Source: Polytrichum commune (taxonomy: Eukaryota; Streptophyta; Polytrichopsida; Polytrichales; Polytrichaceae). Taken from it: a DNA stretch of 64,000 nucleotides. This document shows positions 48,110 through 58,353 of this stretch, piece by piece; the stretch's first letter is position 1; each line of letters starts with the position of its first letter. Location: positions 34,273,501 to 34,337,500 of the forward strand of contig OX485805.1 in assembly GCA_950295325.1 (NCBI GenBank), given 5' to 3'. The notes under the pieces are model-generated. The model made no database searches, was not told the DNA's origin, and saw nothing but the letters and a program-made list of their open reading frames with translations. A program made the translations under genes and the position numbers.

Positions 48110-48922
48110 TCAAATGAGGTTGTTAAATTTCGCGTGAGATAACAACTCTCTGTACAAATGGTTTCGTGGATCCAAGTATCTCTTGCCTATGGGATTATTC
48201 CTAACAAAATTGTTTACGGGAAGTCCGCTTCCCCAGAGCGCCTGGAGGTATTTACTAAGGTCTAACAAAAATCGGTCCCGGACCTTCTCGACCGTCCACG
48301 TAGGGCACACTATGAAGTTGGCCGTCGGGTTCAACATGTTCTTTGCGGCGCTGTCGTCCACCATGAGCGTGTTCTCGCGGGTGGGGCGGACGTCGTAGGG
48401 GACGCCTATCAAGGACGGTCGCTGGTCCCAAAAAATGGGCTTCAAGACCTTGAGGTATTGGGGGGAAGCGGGGTTGTTTGGTTTTTTGACGACTTTGCCG
48501 TCCTGTGTGTACAATATTCTACAGGCTTCCTGTGCTAGGACCATGCAGGGGGGCTCGATGCCCTTGAAGATGAACTCCACGACCGCATTGGTGTTCTCGG
48601 CCGTCATGGAGCTCCACACGACCACCCACCATCGTTGTTGGGCGATCTGGAGGAAGGTCCGAAGCCACGGGCGGAGGTGAACTAGCTTGCTCTTTATGAA
48701 CGTGGGCGGCCCGTCGTAATTAGCGTCCTCGGGCTTGCAAAAGGGCACTGTGGGGGCCCTAGGGCAATGAACGCACTGCACGAGGACACCGTTCAGGTCT
48801 AACACCAGGAATCGTTTCTTCGGCAGCGGGGGCGGGGCGGGTAAAACCGGGGGGGCCGCCGTGCTGCCCTTTGCGCTCCTTGGAGAAGAGCGTCGGGGAG
48901 CCGCTACGCTATGCTCCGAGCC
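48110..48922 (-). CDS. Exon 4: FCP1/NLI-interacting-factor-like HAD phosphatase domain
   Basis: Opens after acceptor GTATCCGCAG in phase 0 and ends at TGA 48110, 270 codons. After a Ser/Pro-rich lead it shows the FCP1-type HAD motifs: KKRFLVLDLNGVLVQ (nucleophile motif, with the second Asp replaced by Asn as in many plant FCP1-like proteins), VVVWSSMT (motif II), and NTLMVDDSAAKN (motif III/IV acid pair). FCP1-type enzymes dephosphorylate proteins such as the RNA polymerase II C-terminal tail; the substrate here is unknown. A donor-like A|GTACGTG follows the stop codon, so a 3'-UTR intron or a continuing transcript is possible. Confidence 0.75.
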   Translation of the reverse strand, partial: GSEHSVAAPRRSSPRSAKGSTAAPPVLPAPPPLPKKRFLVLDLNGVLVQCVHCPRAPTVPFCKPEDANYDGPPTFIKSKLVHLRPWLRTFLQIAQQRWWVVVWSSMTAENTNAVVEFIFKGIEPPCMVLAQEACRILYTQDGKVVKKPNNPASPQYLKVLKPIFWDQRPSLIGVPYDVRPTRENTLMVDDSAAKNMLNPTANFIVCPTWTVEKVRDRFLLDLSKYLQALWGSGLPVNNFVRNNPIGKRYLDPRNHLYRELLSHAKFNNLI

Positions 48923-49433
48923 CTGCGGATACGATCGAGAGAAAACGGTGGGCGACTTATGTCATGCTATGTCCAAACGAAGCATTAAGGAAACGAGTGT
49001 TCTTGGTGCAAACACAAAACCAATTGATTCATTTTGGAGGGGGTGCAACAAGGGATACAAGAGAGACAAGAGCATACAAAATACATTCAAACACAATATA
49101 CAAGTATATAGGAGTCAAAAATGGTGATTGTATTGTATACAATGCTCTATGTACATTTTGATTGGGGGGAGCCGCGTTGAACAATGCGTTCAAACTAGCC
49201 TACTTCTAAATCTAAGAAAATTTGAAGAGACGGGCCGCCGTGATGAAGACTTCGTCGCAAGCCGGGGTAGGTGGACGAACGAATGGTCGGGGGGATGTGG
49301 CGAAGGGCGCGAGTGCCGGGGGGGCGACGTGTGTGTGAGTTTAGGGTAGCTAGGGGACACGACCAAGGCAAGAAGACAAAGACCCATGGAGTTTGGGTCG
49401 ACCGACCCAAACTGAGTGGGGTCAGTGCATTAC
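48923..49433 (-). other. Intron 3 of the cargo gene
   Basis: Donor GAG|GTAATG at 49434/49433, acceptor at 48923. One palindrome (49391-49412, centre AC) lies close to the donor. Confidence 0.6.
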
Positions 49434-50907
49434 CTCGCCTTGGTCGTGCCTTGACGACGTTGATGCTGGCATCGCCTGCGCTGCCCCACCTCTGTCACCG
49501 CCGCCTCCGACGACGATGTCAACCGCAACCTGCTCCTGCAAAGGCTGACTGTCAGGCCTTTGTCCCAACCCAACCTCCGCATGCGCATCATGCATTGGTT
49601 CATCGACTGGGTTAGGAGTAGAGGTATCACCAGGCCCTTGCGGGCCTTCAACGTCTAACATGGGCTCGTCCACCGGGGTCTGGTCGGGGACGGGGTTTGG
49701 GTCGGCCGACCCAAACCCTGCTGCTTGGCGAGCGTCGCTCTGGGACGCTGCAACGTCGGCACTGTTTGGGTCGGACGACCCAAACATGTGGGGGTCGTCC
49801 CGCTGGTGGTGTGGGGGCGAGAGGATGGGAGGCCGGAGCGGCGGGGGCGCCAACGAGCTGGACGCTCCGGGGACGCGCCAAAGGTTGGGGTCGTCCACCT
49901 GCTGGACGGGCGCGTAAGGACGGGCGTGCGGCTGCAGCAACTGTGCGAAGCTGAAGGAATGCTGCAGCGTGGGCCGCGGGGCGATATCCTGTGGCGGGAA
50001 GCCTGCGGGCAAGTGCGGGAATGAACTCGGGGGAGCCATCACCAATCCCTGCGCCAGCATGCCCTGGATCATTTGCGTGATGAGCTCCGCTTGGGACGGA
50101 GTTTGGGCGATCGCCCTTTGCCGCTCCTGCTCCAACAGGAGAGCCCTCAAGTCCGCGACTTCGTTGCGGACCGAGGGTTCCTCGGCGGCAGCCCTGTGCA
50201 GTCGCACACGCTGCTCCTCGTCTCGGAGCATTTTCGCGTTCGCCTCCTCCACGGTGAGGACCTCCGGTTTCACCCTCACATTCCCGGCGAACGCTCTGGG
50301 GGAGGCAGGATCCGACCTCAGCCTCTTGGCGAGTTCCATGTCGTCCTCGTCCTCTGAGCTTATTGCGATTGTCTCCTCCACCGCATAGTCCCCGTACAGC
50401 TTCTTCCCCTTCATCCTTCTCCGCTCCCTGAAGGTGGCCGTCGCGTCCCTCGAGTACATGTCCTTCGTGTCGTCCACCGTCAACGCGGGCACCAGCCTGC
50501 TTTGCGGCGTGGCAGGCCGCATGGCCTTCTTCCGCTGAGGGGCCTCGGATTCTTGAGTGAATCCTGTTGCCCCTTCCTCCACCTCCCCCTCCACTTTCTC
50601 TGCTTCCTCCTCCTCCTCCTCCTCCCCCCCCCTCCTCCCCAACCTCGCCACCTGCTCCCATCGACGGATTGCCCGGATGCAACCCGATGAGCGGCTCTGG
50701 CAATTGAACGGGGGCACGCATGGCGAATTCACCCGGGTTGATTCGCCTCGCCATATCCAAAGGATTCTCGCCCCCCTCGACTATCTCTTCAACGTAGGAT
50801 CCGGGTATCCAGTCAAGGATGTCCATTTTCTTGGCCAGTGCCTTCTGGGTCCTGTAAAATTGAACATCGGCATCCTCCACATAGGAGTAGATGTTCAACC
50901 CAGACAT
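49434..50907 (-). CDS. Exon 3: end of methyltransferase-like domain plus acidic/Pro-rich linker
   Basis: Starts MSGLNIYSYVEDADVQFYRT, which fits the segment after motif I of DNA methyltransferases (AA..GR...YE.D..). After a Gly/Glu-rich stretch the frame changes in a nine-C run (plus strand 50624-50632), an indel or sequencing artefact. The second part holds a poly-Glu tract, VEETIAISSEDEDDMELAKR, a probable coiled coil rich in Arg/Gln/Glu, then a Pro/Gln-rich tail. Two family palindromes lie in the coding sequence (49695-49716 and 49764-49785) and encode FGSADPN and FGSSDPN. Confidence 0.6.
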
Positions 50908-51223
50908 CTGCACAATCCAAATCAATAGTATTAGTATAAACTAATGAAGAGTAAGGAAAATGACATCCAAAATAAAATAAGAATAGTTAGTTTGGGTCGA
51001 GCGACCCAAACTAGGGCATGCACAGTTTGGGTTGAGCGATCCAAACTAGGGCATGCACAGTTTGGGTTGAGCGATCCAAACTATGTTTGCCCCTAGTTTG
51101 GGTCGCTCGACCCAAACTATGGGCATACCCAGTTTGGGTCGCTCGACCCAAACTAGGGGCAAACATAGTTTGGATCGCTCGACCCAAACCGTCCGTATAG
51201 GGCTTTCAGGGTTCTTTGCTTAC
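50908..51223 (-). other. Intron 2 of the cargo gene, with six palindromes
   Basis: Donor ATG|GTAAGC, acceptor TTGTGCAG. Palindromes lie at 50990, 51025, 51060, 51096, 51132 and 51168, spaced about 35 bp. Their centres are AG in the first three and CT in the last three, so the array is itself roughly mirror-symmetric. Confidence 0.7.
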
Positions 51224-52551
51224 CATTGCTGCAAAAATCGGTTTGGATCCCCCGAAAACGTTGAAGATGCAGTCCCCTCTCTTGGTGAGGGTCCTCATCA
51301 TCCGCAGGTAGAACTCCATGCGCAGCTCATCCGCGGGGTAGTTGGCGTACTTCGCCTCGTCATACAAGCTCCTGCTGGTACCCAACCCTTATTGGACTTG
51401 GAAGAGCTTTTCCATCCTGGCTATAGGATGGTTGGGCACCTTAAGTCAGCTTTGTACACGAAGTACAAGCACAACACGTTGACGATCTTCGTCTTCTTGT
51501 CTTTCAACGTGCTGTACGCCCCCTCCGCCGGTGCAGCAACGTAGTGAGATTTCGAGACGGCATACTCCGGCTGCAATTTGCGCACGATCTCGTAAACCTG
51601 CTCTGCCCTCCTGTCCTCGACAATCCAGAGCCAGACGTCGACCTCCCTGAATTTGGGGCTGGCGTAGTCCACGAACTTCGACAAGAAAGGATCGTAAAAA
51701 GGGGTGCTCATAGTCCCCTCGAATGAGGCTCCAGGGATATTCCTGAAATCTATCATTCCGAAGGGGAAGCGGTCCCCAGCTTTAGTCCTGATCGCCTTCC
51801 TGGACTCAGAGCCCGGCCAACCTTGGATCCTGAGAGGCTCGACGGTGACCATGTTGAATTGCGCATCGCCTTCGAAACTGACGATCTTCTTCTCCTTTAT
51901 GAAGTTGGAGAAGGCCCGCGCTGAGTGTTCGGGAAGCACCCGGTTCCTCCCCCCCTTCACGAGCTTGGATCTGAGGAAGTCGTCTCCCGCCTCCCTCATG
52001 AGTGCCGCCATGGACGCACTAGTGAACTTATATTCGGCTTTGAAGGCCCTCCAGTGCGCCTCGTCGACCTCTCCGTCCACGATGAGCTTCTTCTCTGGCA
52101 CAAGCTTGTGCAGCTCTTGGACGATGGTCGTCTTCTTCTTCCTGTTCTCCGTCCATTCCTTCATGGTGTAGCATGAAGGGACGAAGATCTTGGGTTTGGT
52201 GAAGACGATCTTGGGGTGGACCCAACATCTCTTCGCCGTCATCTCCACGTGTAGGATGTGGGACGCTGCTTTTCCCATCTCTGTCTCGGAAAGACCTTGA
52301 AGCGCTCTGAAGAACTCCCTCACCAGAGGCTTCATTTGCTTGAAGCGCGTAGTCTGGTTGAAGAGCATGCCGGTGTCGGGGTCCATAAGGTCCCCCGTCT
52401 CATGTTTTTCAAAAACACTCCTCCATTTTCCCCACACGGAGTCGGACGCGGTGATCAAATACATTTCTCCTCGCAACTCGTTATACTTTTTTTGCTTGTG
52501 GCTAGCATTGTCTATCGAGGAGAATTTATTGATCATCTGATATTTGAAGTC
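51224..52551 (-). pseudogene. Exon 2: methyltransferase-like domain (damaged)
   Basis: Opens after acceptor CGTGTGCAG in phase 0 (DFKYQMINKFSS). It is 1328 bp, one base short of phase 0. The frame shifts near 51441, and a TAA at 51389-51391 stops the resumed frame. Before that the exon is open for about 370 codons. Near its end GDCIFNVFGGSKPIFAAM resembles methyltransferase motif I (GD.VLD.F.GSGTT..AA) with its Gly-rich loop altered. I could not find a clean DPPY/NPPF catalytic motif; FGMIDFRNIPG is the closest candidate. The fold may be retained without catalysis. Confidence 0.55.
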
Positions 52552-52814
52552 CTGCACACGTAGCCAACAATTCATGTTAGACAACATCTCATGGAATAAC
52601 AAATGTAACAGCAGTTTGGGTCGATCGACCCAAACTATAAACCTGGTAAAGACAACAAAGCCATGGAAGAGTTTGGGTCGAGCGACCCAAACTATAAACC
52701 TGGTAAAGACAACAAAGCCATGCAAGAGTTTGGGTCGAGCGACCCAAACTATGAATTTGTTGAAGACACTAAAACAATGAAAGAGTTTGGGTCGGTCGAC
52801 CCAAACATACTCAC
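52552..52814 (-). other. Intron 1 of the cargo gene, with four palindromes
   Basis: Donor GAG|GTGAGT, acceptor GTGCAG. Palindromes lie at 52614, 52671, 52738 and 52784 (centres AT, AG, AG, GT). Three sit in short tandem units containing the word AACCTGGTAAAGACAAC. Confidence 0.7.
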
Positions 52815-54116
52815 CTCCCATTTGGGGTTCTTATCTTTAGCATTCTCCCTTTCCCTGGGAGGCCTGCCATAAAACTCCCACACCTCCCTCGAGGCCATGA
52901 TGTTTCTGATCCACGATGCCTGATAGGCCCTCTTTTTGTTTCCCATGTTGAAGAACCTGGAGATGTCGCTGAGGACCGTCTCGTTGTCCGACCAAACCAC
53001 CAAAGCCTTCCAAACTTTTAGTCTCTCCTTCTGGTTGTTCGGGTCGTTCCACTCGGTCATCAGCTGGATTTTTTTTGATGCCTCCACACTGTGCTGCCCG
53101 TCAATCAACCAGAAGTCTCCTTTGGAGATTGTCGGCCACATATCAGGCGTCGGCATTCTCTTCAACCCTTGTGGCATGACAACAATCGTCTGCCTGTCGT
53201 CCTTGAACTGCCCGCCCAAGATTTGAGCGACCATCCAGTCGACGTAGGCGTCCTCCTTGGCTCGGACACATTTCTCGGGTGGCGCAAGGTGGCACTGCGC
53301 AATGTTGACCTCGAACTTGAAGTCCCTGCCCATGAAGAAGCAGTGCAGGCATTTTGTTTCGAAGTTGGTGTTTATTTTTTGTATTTCGCCTGCATCCACC
53401 TCCTGGCCAGGCTTCGGCATCCGGAGCTCCGGGGAAACATGCTCGTCAGTCATCACCGATGACTCTCTTCCCCTTTTGGAAGGGGTCGTTTGACGGCTTG
53501 TTGATGGCGTTGTTGTAGTACTTGTCCGTCTCGACTCCACAGGGACCGCCCGCGGTTTCCTCACAGTTTGTGGTCTTGAGGACCCTGCGCCTTCTTCCGT
53601 CGTTGCCTTCCGCCTCACAGGCTGTTGTGTCTTGGGTTTGCTTTGCAGCGCCTTGTTTAGAACCGTGATGGCCTGTTTTAACTTTGTGAACCTGCTCGCA
53701 ACCTTCGTGTTGGTTACACTGCCATCTATGAATATGGCCTCCGGTTGTATGGTTTCAGGGTCGACGCAGGTCTCCTTGGCGTACAGGGGGTCGAAGGGCT
53801 CGGAGAACTGGTGCATGAACATGTGGACGTTCTGCACGGCGGAGTTCTCCAGTATGACGTCTACATAGTCCCCGAGAGACTGGACAGACGCAACCTCCCA
53901 TTCCGTCAGCGTTGCCCAGGTGTGCTGCTCGTGGGTCCCCACCTTCACCACGAATAGCAGCTTGAACATGGATGCCTTCACCACCTGAACGGACCATGCC
54001 AGAACGACGCCATCTTTTGGGACGTAAGAATCGTCCTGTGGAGTTTCATACTCCTGCCAAAGGTGGTCTGGCGCGAGCATGAACCACCTTTCACCTGGTC
54101 TCTTTTTAGGGGCCAT
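52815..54116 (-). CDS. Exon 1: ParB-like domain protein start
   Basis: 434 codons from ATG 54116 (MAPKKRPGERWF), which directly follows an acceptor-like TTGGGTTGCAG, so a leader intron lies upstream. The first 130 residues are unrecognised. A basic Ser/Thr-rich linker with KRGRE follows. A ParB/sulfiredoxin-like region then contains HLAPPEKCVRAKEDAYVDWM, IVVM, and FWLIDGQHSVEASKKIQ around residues 335-350. The last corresponds to the GxxR-type ParB box, with Ser at the usual Arg. Bacterial ParB domains bind DNA at palindromic parS sites and hydrolyse CTP; whether either activity is kept here is unknown. Confidence 0.68.
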
Positions 54117-54143
54117 CTGCAACCCAAGAAATCGAAACTGTGA

Positions 54144-55174
54144 GTTTCGGTCGATCGACCCAAAGTATTGCAATGTGCATTTAACATTTGGAGGATTGAC
54201 TCAAACATTACTTAATTTTCAAAGTCGTTTTAAAAGATCTTTTAGATTTTAAATTGTGGTTTAGGTGGTCACCCTGCAATGTTTGAGTCGAGCGACCCAA
54301 ACATGATGAGGCTGCAAATTTAGGTAGTTTAACCCATTCATTTCAGAGTGCAATGTTTGGGTCGAACGACCCAAGGTCCCAAACATTTACTTAATTTTCA
54401 AAGCTCTTTTATATTTTACAATGTGTTTTAGTTCTTCTCCGTGTAATGTTTGGGTCGACCGACCGAAACATGTTAGGCTGTAAATTTAGGTAGCTCAACC
54501 CAATCATTTCAGACTGCATTGTTTGGATCGCACGACCCAAACATTTACTTAATTTTGAATGTTCTTTTATATTTTATAATGTGGTTTGTTCTTCTCCCTG
54601 TAATGTTTGGGTCGAGCGACCCAAACATGATGAGGCTGCAAATTTAGGAAGCTCAACCCATTCATTTCAGACTGCAATGTTTGGGTCGAACGACCCAAAC
54701 ATTTACTTCATTTTCAAAGTTCTTTTATATTTTACTATGTGGTTTGTTCTTCTCCCTGTAATGTTTGGGTCGAACGACCCAAACATGATGAGGCTGCAAA
54801 TTTAGGTAGCTCAACCCATTCATTTCAGACTGCAATGTTTGGGTCGAACGACCCAAACATTTACTTAATTTTCAAAGTTCTTTTATATTTTACAATGTGG
54901 TTTGTTCTTCTCCCTGTAATGTTTGGGTCGAGCGACCCAAACATGATGAGGCTGCAAATTTAGGAAGCTCAACCCATTCATTTCAGACTGCAATGTTTGG
55001 GTCGAACGACCCAAACATTTATTTAATTTTCAAAGTTCTTTTATATTTTACAATGTGGTTTAGTTCTTCTCCCTGTAATGTTTGGGTCGAGCGACCCAAA
55101 TATAATGAGGCTCCAATGTTTGGGTCGCTCGACCCAAACAAGACGCTGCAATGTTTGGGTCGAACGACCCAAAC
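54144..55174. repeat. Palindrome array upstream of the cargo gene (about 14 copies)
   Basis: Units of 158 bp, clearest between about 54520 and 55080, each carry two palindromes, one with centre AA and one mostly AG. The array lies directly upstream of the acceptor before the cargo start codon, so it probably sits in the leader intron. Frames through it give artefactual repeats. Confidence 0.9.
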
Positions 55175-55789
55175 ATTTAGTTCATTTTAGGCTGCAATTC
55201 AAATATTTATTATATTTTAATATGAGTTTGGGTGGTCTCCCCAAACTACTGTGTTTCCAAATGCATGTTTAATGCTTGGGCAACATATACAATGCTTATG
55301 CATTGTATATGTAACAGGAACCTAAAGGGAATGATGCAAATTGTGTGCACTGATGCAAATTGCTTACCTTGTCTTTCAAACTCTTGAAAGCTGCTCTCAC
55401 AATCTGCTTCTTACAACCAGACTCAGAAACTCTGTTGTGGCACTAAAGAACAACTCTCACAAAGATCTCAGAAACACAATGAATCTCTCAAGCACCCTAA
55501 AACTTTCTCACAAACCCCCTGATTCTTGCAAACTCAGGCCTAATTTGAAAGACCTCTACCTTTCTATCACACTCGACCGTGCTCACTTCTACTCAACCTA
55601 AAATCACTCCATGCATGAAATTTACAAAACAAGTAAGGAATTCAATACAATAAACCGCTCCGAACTCACTCAAAGCTAACACTCTGGACCAAGAAGAGAG
55701 AATAACAAGAGGAAGACAATAACAAGAGGAATAGAATGAGAGAAGAGGAGGAGAAGCATCATAGAGGAGGACAGGAACGAAGGAGAAAG
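55175..55789. other. Leader region of the cargo gene in copy B
   Basis: No gene recognised. It includes the palindrome ATACAATGCTTATGCATTGTAT-like element near 55287-55308 and is collinear with 31350-31910 of copy A in inverted orientation. Confidence 0.5.
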
Positions 55790-56215
55790 AAGAATGAAAG
55801 GAAGCGGCGCGACCAAGACAAAAGCAAAAGGTGTGAAAGGAAGCGCTTGGCGCGGCGCTATGGAAAGCGGCGGCGGCGTTTCCAAGAGCGGCGCTTGGCG
55901 CGGAGGAAGAGAGGAAGAAAAAGAGAGAAAGAAAAAAGAGGAGGGGAGAGAAGGAGAGAGCGGAAGGGGTCACCCTAAACCCTCGAATCCGGGCCATTAG
56001 ATTGCGCCGGGCCCATCAACGGCTCAGAAGCCTCGCAGGCCAACACCCTGCCAGGTGTCGACACCTCCTTGGTTAAGGTGGTTGCCCGCGAGGCTTGTGG
56101 TGTTGACACCTGCCACCCTAGGCAGATTGCCTTCCTGGTTGTCCTTGCCCCTAGGTGCAGGACATAGGAGGGCCGGCGCCTCTCTTGGCCGCCCGGCCCC
56201 GGCCTTCTAACCCGC
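55790..56215 (-). promoter_or_regulatory. GC-rich island, probable cargo-gene promoter
   Basis: On the minus strand a GC-rich block is followed by GATGGGCCCGG (TGGGCC, site-II-like) and a GAGGGTTTAGGG telobox-like motif, then a long pyrimidine-rich stretch. Site II and telobox pairs are known in plant promoters of growth and cell-cycle genes. The block also holds the palindrome AGGTGTCGACACCT and a nearby inverted repeat. The role as promoter is inferred from position upstream of the leftward cargo gene. Confidence 0.42.
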
Positions 56216-58030
56216 TATTCATTAGCGGCAATTCAATACCACTCAAAAACCTACGTGGACTAAGGTATTCCACAAAATTAACACCATCGCCAACTCATAT
56301 TTTAATGGTGTTCAATTGAATGATCACCCGTTGGAATTGATAACATCGTAGAATGTAGCCATTATCGTTTTGGTGTATGAATAATGTAATTTATGGAATC
56401 ATATGAGAGTGTTACAAAGTCTAAGAGGAGTAAGTCATAATTATATTGCAATCCACAAAGGCAATTACACAGTGCAATAATATAAATATGGTAACCATTC
56501 ACATGGTTAACAGTTTAGGATTATGTATTGTAATTTATATGATGGTTGTTGGTAGAGGACAATGCTCTAGTCTATAATGGATACCCTAACAAGTAGCATT
56601 AGAGTGAACATTAATATATGTACTTAGAAGTTCACATTTGAAGTACATGGGAGAAACAAATGATTACAAATGTATCTACTGCAACCCCATGGAGTTCACA
56701 TATCATATGAAGTCATTTAAACATTCAATTTGATGTTTGATGATGCCTAAACCCTAAACCCTAAACCCTAAACAACACAAACCATAACTGGATGGCACAT
56801 AGGTCAAATGACATGGGCCTTGGTGTTTGTAGTTTCCAATACAAATGTATAATGTCATCACAACATCCTAATTCACAAACGTGAAAGATGGATGTGTGGT
56901 TTTTCGCGAATGAACGCACTAAAGGAAATAAATGATATTGTGCTCACAAGTAGGTGATACAATATTAACCTATAACCTTGTCACCTGGTAAGAAGAGCAT
57001 AAGAACTAGATTATAATATTAGATAGGATGTTGTTCATGTTAACATGTTATTATGGAATAGTGAAATATTATATATTAATTTAAGGTAGATTTCATGTTG
57101 TGAATGATATGAGGACATACCTTTTGAACTTTGCATGTTTTGCTCACACACATTGCTAGACTTCAAGGGACTTCACGATAGGTTCAAACATCATTGAAAC
57201 ATTGAATGTGCCAAATGTCATTTGTGGTTTATGGTTCCATTAATGACTTCCACATAGGTACTAGGTTATTGTCACACTTGGATCCTTGAGGATGAAGCAA
57301 TATTGGGTGCACACATTACAACACAACAGATGTTCTTTTAACTAGCGGAAATTGAAAGTTGGCCAAATTATTCAAGTTTGTCATGGCATTAATTATTTGT
57401 TTTCAAAATATAAGTCCTCATGTGAGAGTGTAAGTAATTGCATTAACTATTATATTTAGTGACTTTTAGTGACTTTTAGTATATGAAGTTTTGTAATACA
57501 TGCACATCTTTTGTCAATATATTGTTTGAAATATACCATAATGTTTGACTACAAGTAGAGTAAAACCCCTTAATAGATATAATCTTACATATTGTCACAG
57601 GGTTATTGGTATTCAGTGTATGCGTTCATATGTAGTGTATCAAAATCTTTATATCCTTTTTAGTTATATGATAGTTAGTGTTTGATACACTTAAAACGAA
57701 CGCATACACTTCCTATTACTAACCCTATGAGAGTAAGTAACATTAAATGTAAACTCAAACACTAAATATCCACTGTGGTGATATATGGAAGTTACATATA
57801 GGAATTTAGTATTAGTAAGGATGTGAGAAAAAAATACAACAATGATAAAAGGAGAAAGGAGATGGCAATAGGGAAGGTGGTGGTGTATTCATGTATAAAA
57901 CTAATTATGAAAGAGTTGAAGAATAGTGTTGACCAAGTTAGGGTGGTAACAACTTTAAATAATATATGTTGAATTATTCATTTCATGGTTGGGGCAACGA
58001 AGAGCCAAGCTAAATATACATTGTCTATTA
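56216..58030. other. A/T-rich spacer of copy B
   Basis: No gene seen; collinear with 29060-30884 of copy A in inverted orientation. It separates the two divergent genes. Confidence 0.65.
56747..56773. repeat. Interstitial plant-type telomeric repeat (copy B)
   Basis: Nearly four CCCTAAA units, the inverted counterpart of 30311-30337. Confidence 0.9.
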
Positions 58031-58039
58031 TTGACAGAA

Positions 58040-58138
58040 GCGGGAAATTGAGTCAAAAGGTTTGAATTAACGTCCAAAGGAGACCAGGCGGGAAAGGCAT
58101 CCAAAGAGGATGCCCAAAGCGGAGGCGGGTAGTATAAA
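58040..58138 (+). promoter_or_regulatory. Copy B transposase-like gene promoter: two E2F-like sites and TATA box
   Basis: GCGGGAAA at 58040-58047 and 58088-58095, then TATAAA at 58133-58138. Transcription would start about 30 bp later, placing the palindrome array (58354-59392) between the start and the first coding exon, whose acceptor is at 59600. The arrangement is conserved in copy A. E2F sites would suggest S-phase expression. Confidence 0.6.
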
Positions 58139-58353
58139 GAGCCCAACCCCCCCAAATGCTGGTTCTTTCTTTCATGTCCCAATCCTGAGATTGCTGCAAG
58201 CTCTCTAAGTTGGAGCTGTAATACACGGTTTGTGTACGTTTCCATTCATGAGCAGCTAATTACAACAAATATCTACGAGTTCAGTTGTTCCAAATAGGTT
58301 ATATATAGATTAATAGAGAATCACCCGAATAAATAGGCGGATTTTGCGGAATT

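Larger units (their letters stand above)
48110..54116 (-). pseudogene. Cargo gene of copy B: ParB-like / methyltransferase-like / FCP1-phosphatase fusion, lightly damaged
   Basis: Four exons (54116-52815, 52551-51224, 50907-49434, 48922-48110) with GT-AG introns, all phase 0, total about 1640 codons. Exons 2 and 3 are each one base off a multiple of three; correcting a 1-bp loss near 51441 and a 1-bp gain in a nine-C run (50624-50632) restores phase 0 at every junction. With one stop in exon 2, these are the only defects seen. Domain order is ParB-like (about residues 270-400), methyltransferase-like (end of exon 2 into exon 3), acidic and Pro-rich linker, FCP1/HAD phosphatase. ParB-methyltransferase fusions are known in bacteria and phages; a fusion with FCP1 is new to me. 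The ORFs could also be separate genes: exon 4 lacks its own visible start codon, which favours fusion. Confidence 0.62.

Noticed and set aside
55676-55997. Membrane-like hydrophobic protein in the pyrimidine-rich leader
   Set aside because: The reading frame is not conserved between copies A and B, and the Phe/Ser/Leu richness follows from pyrimidine-rich sequence.
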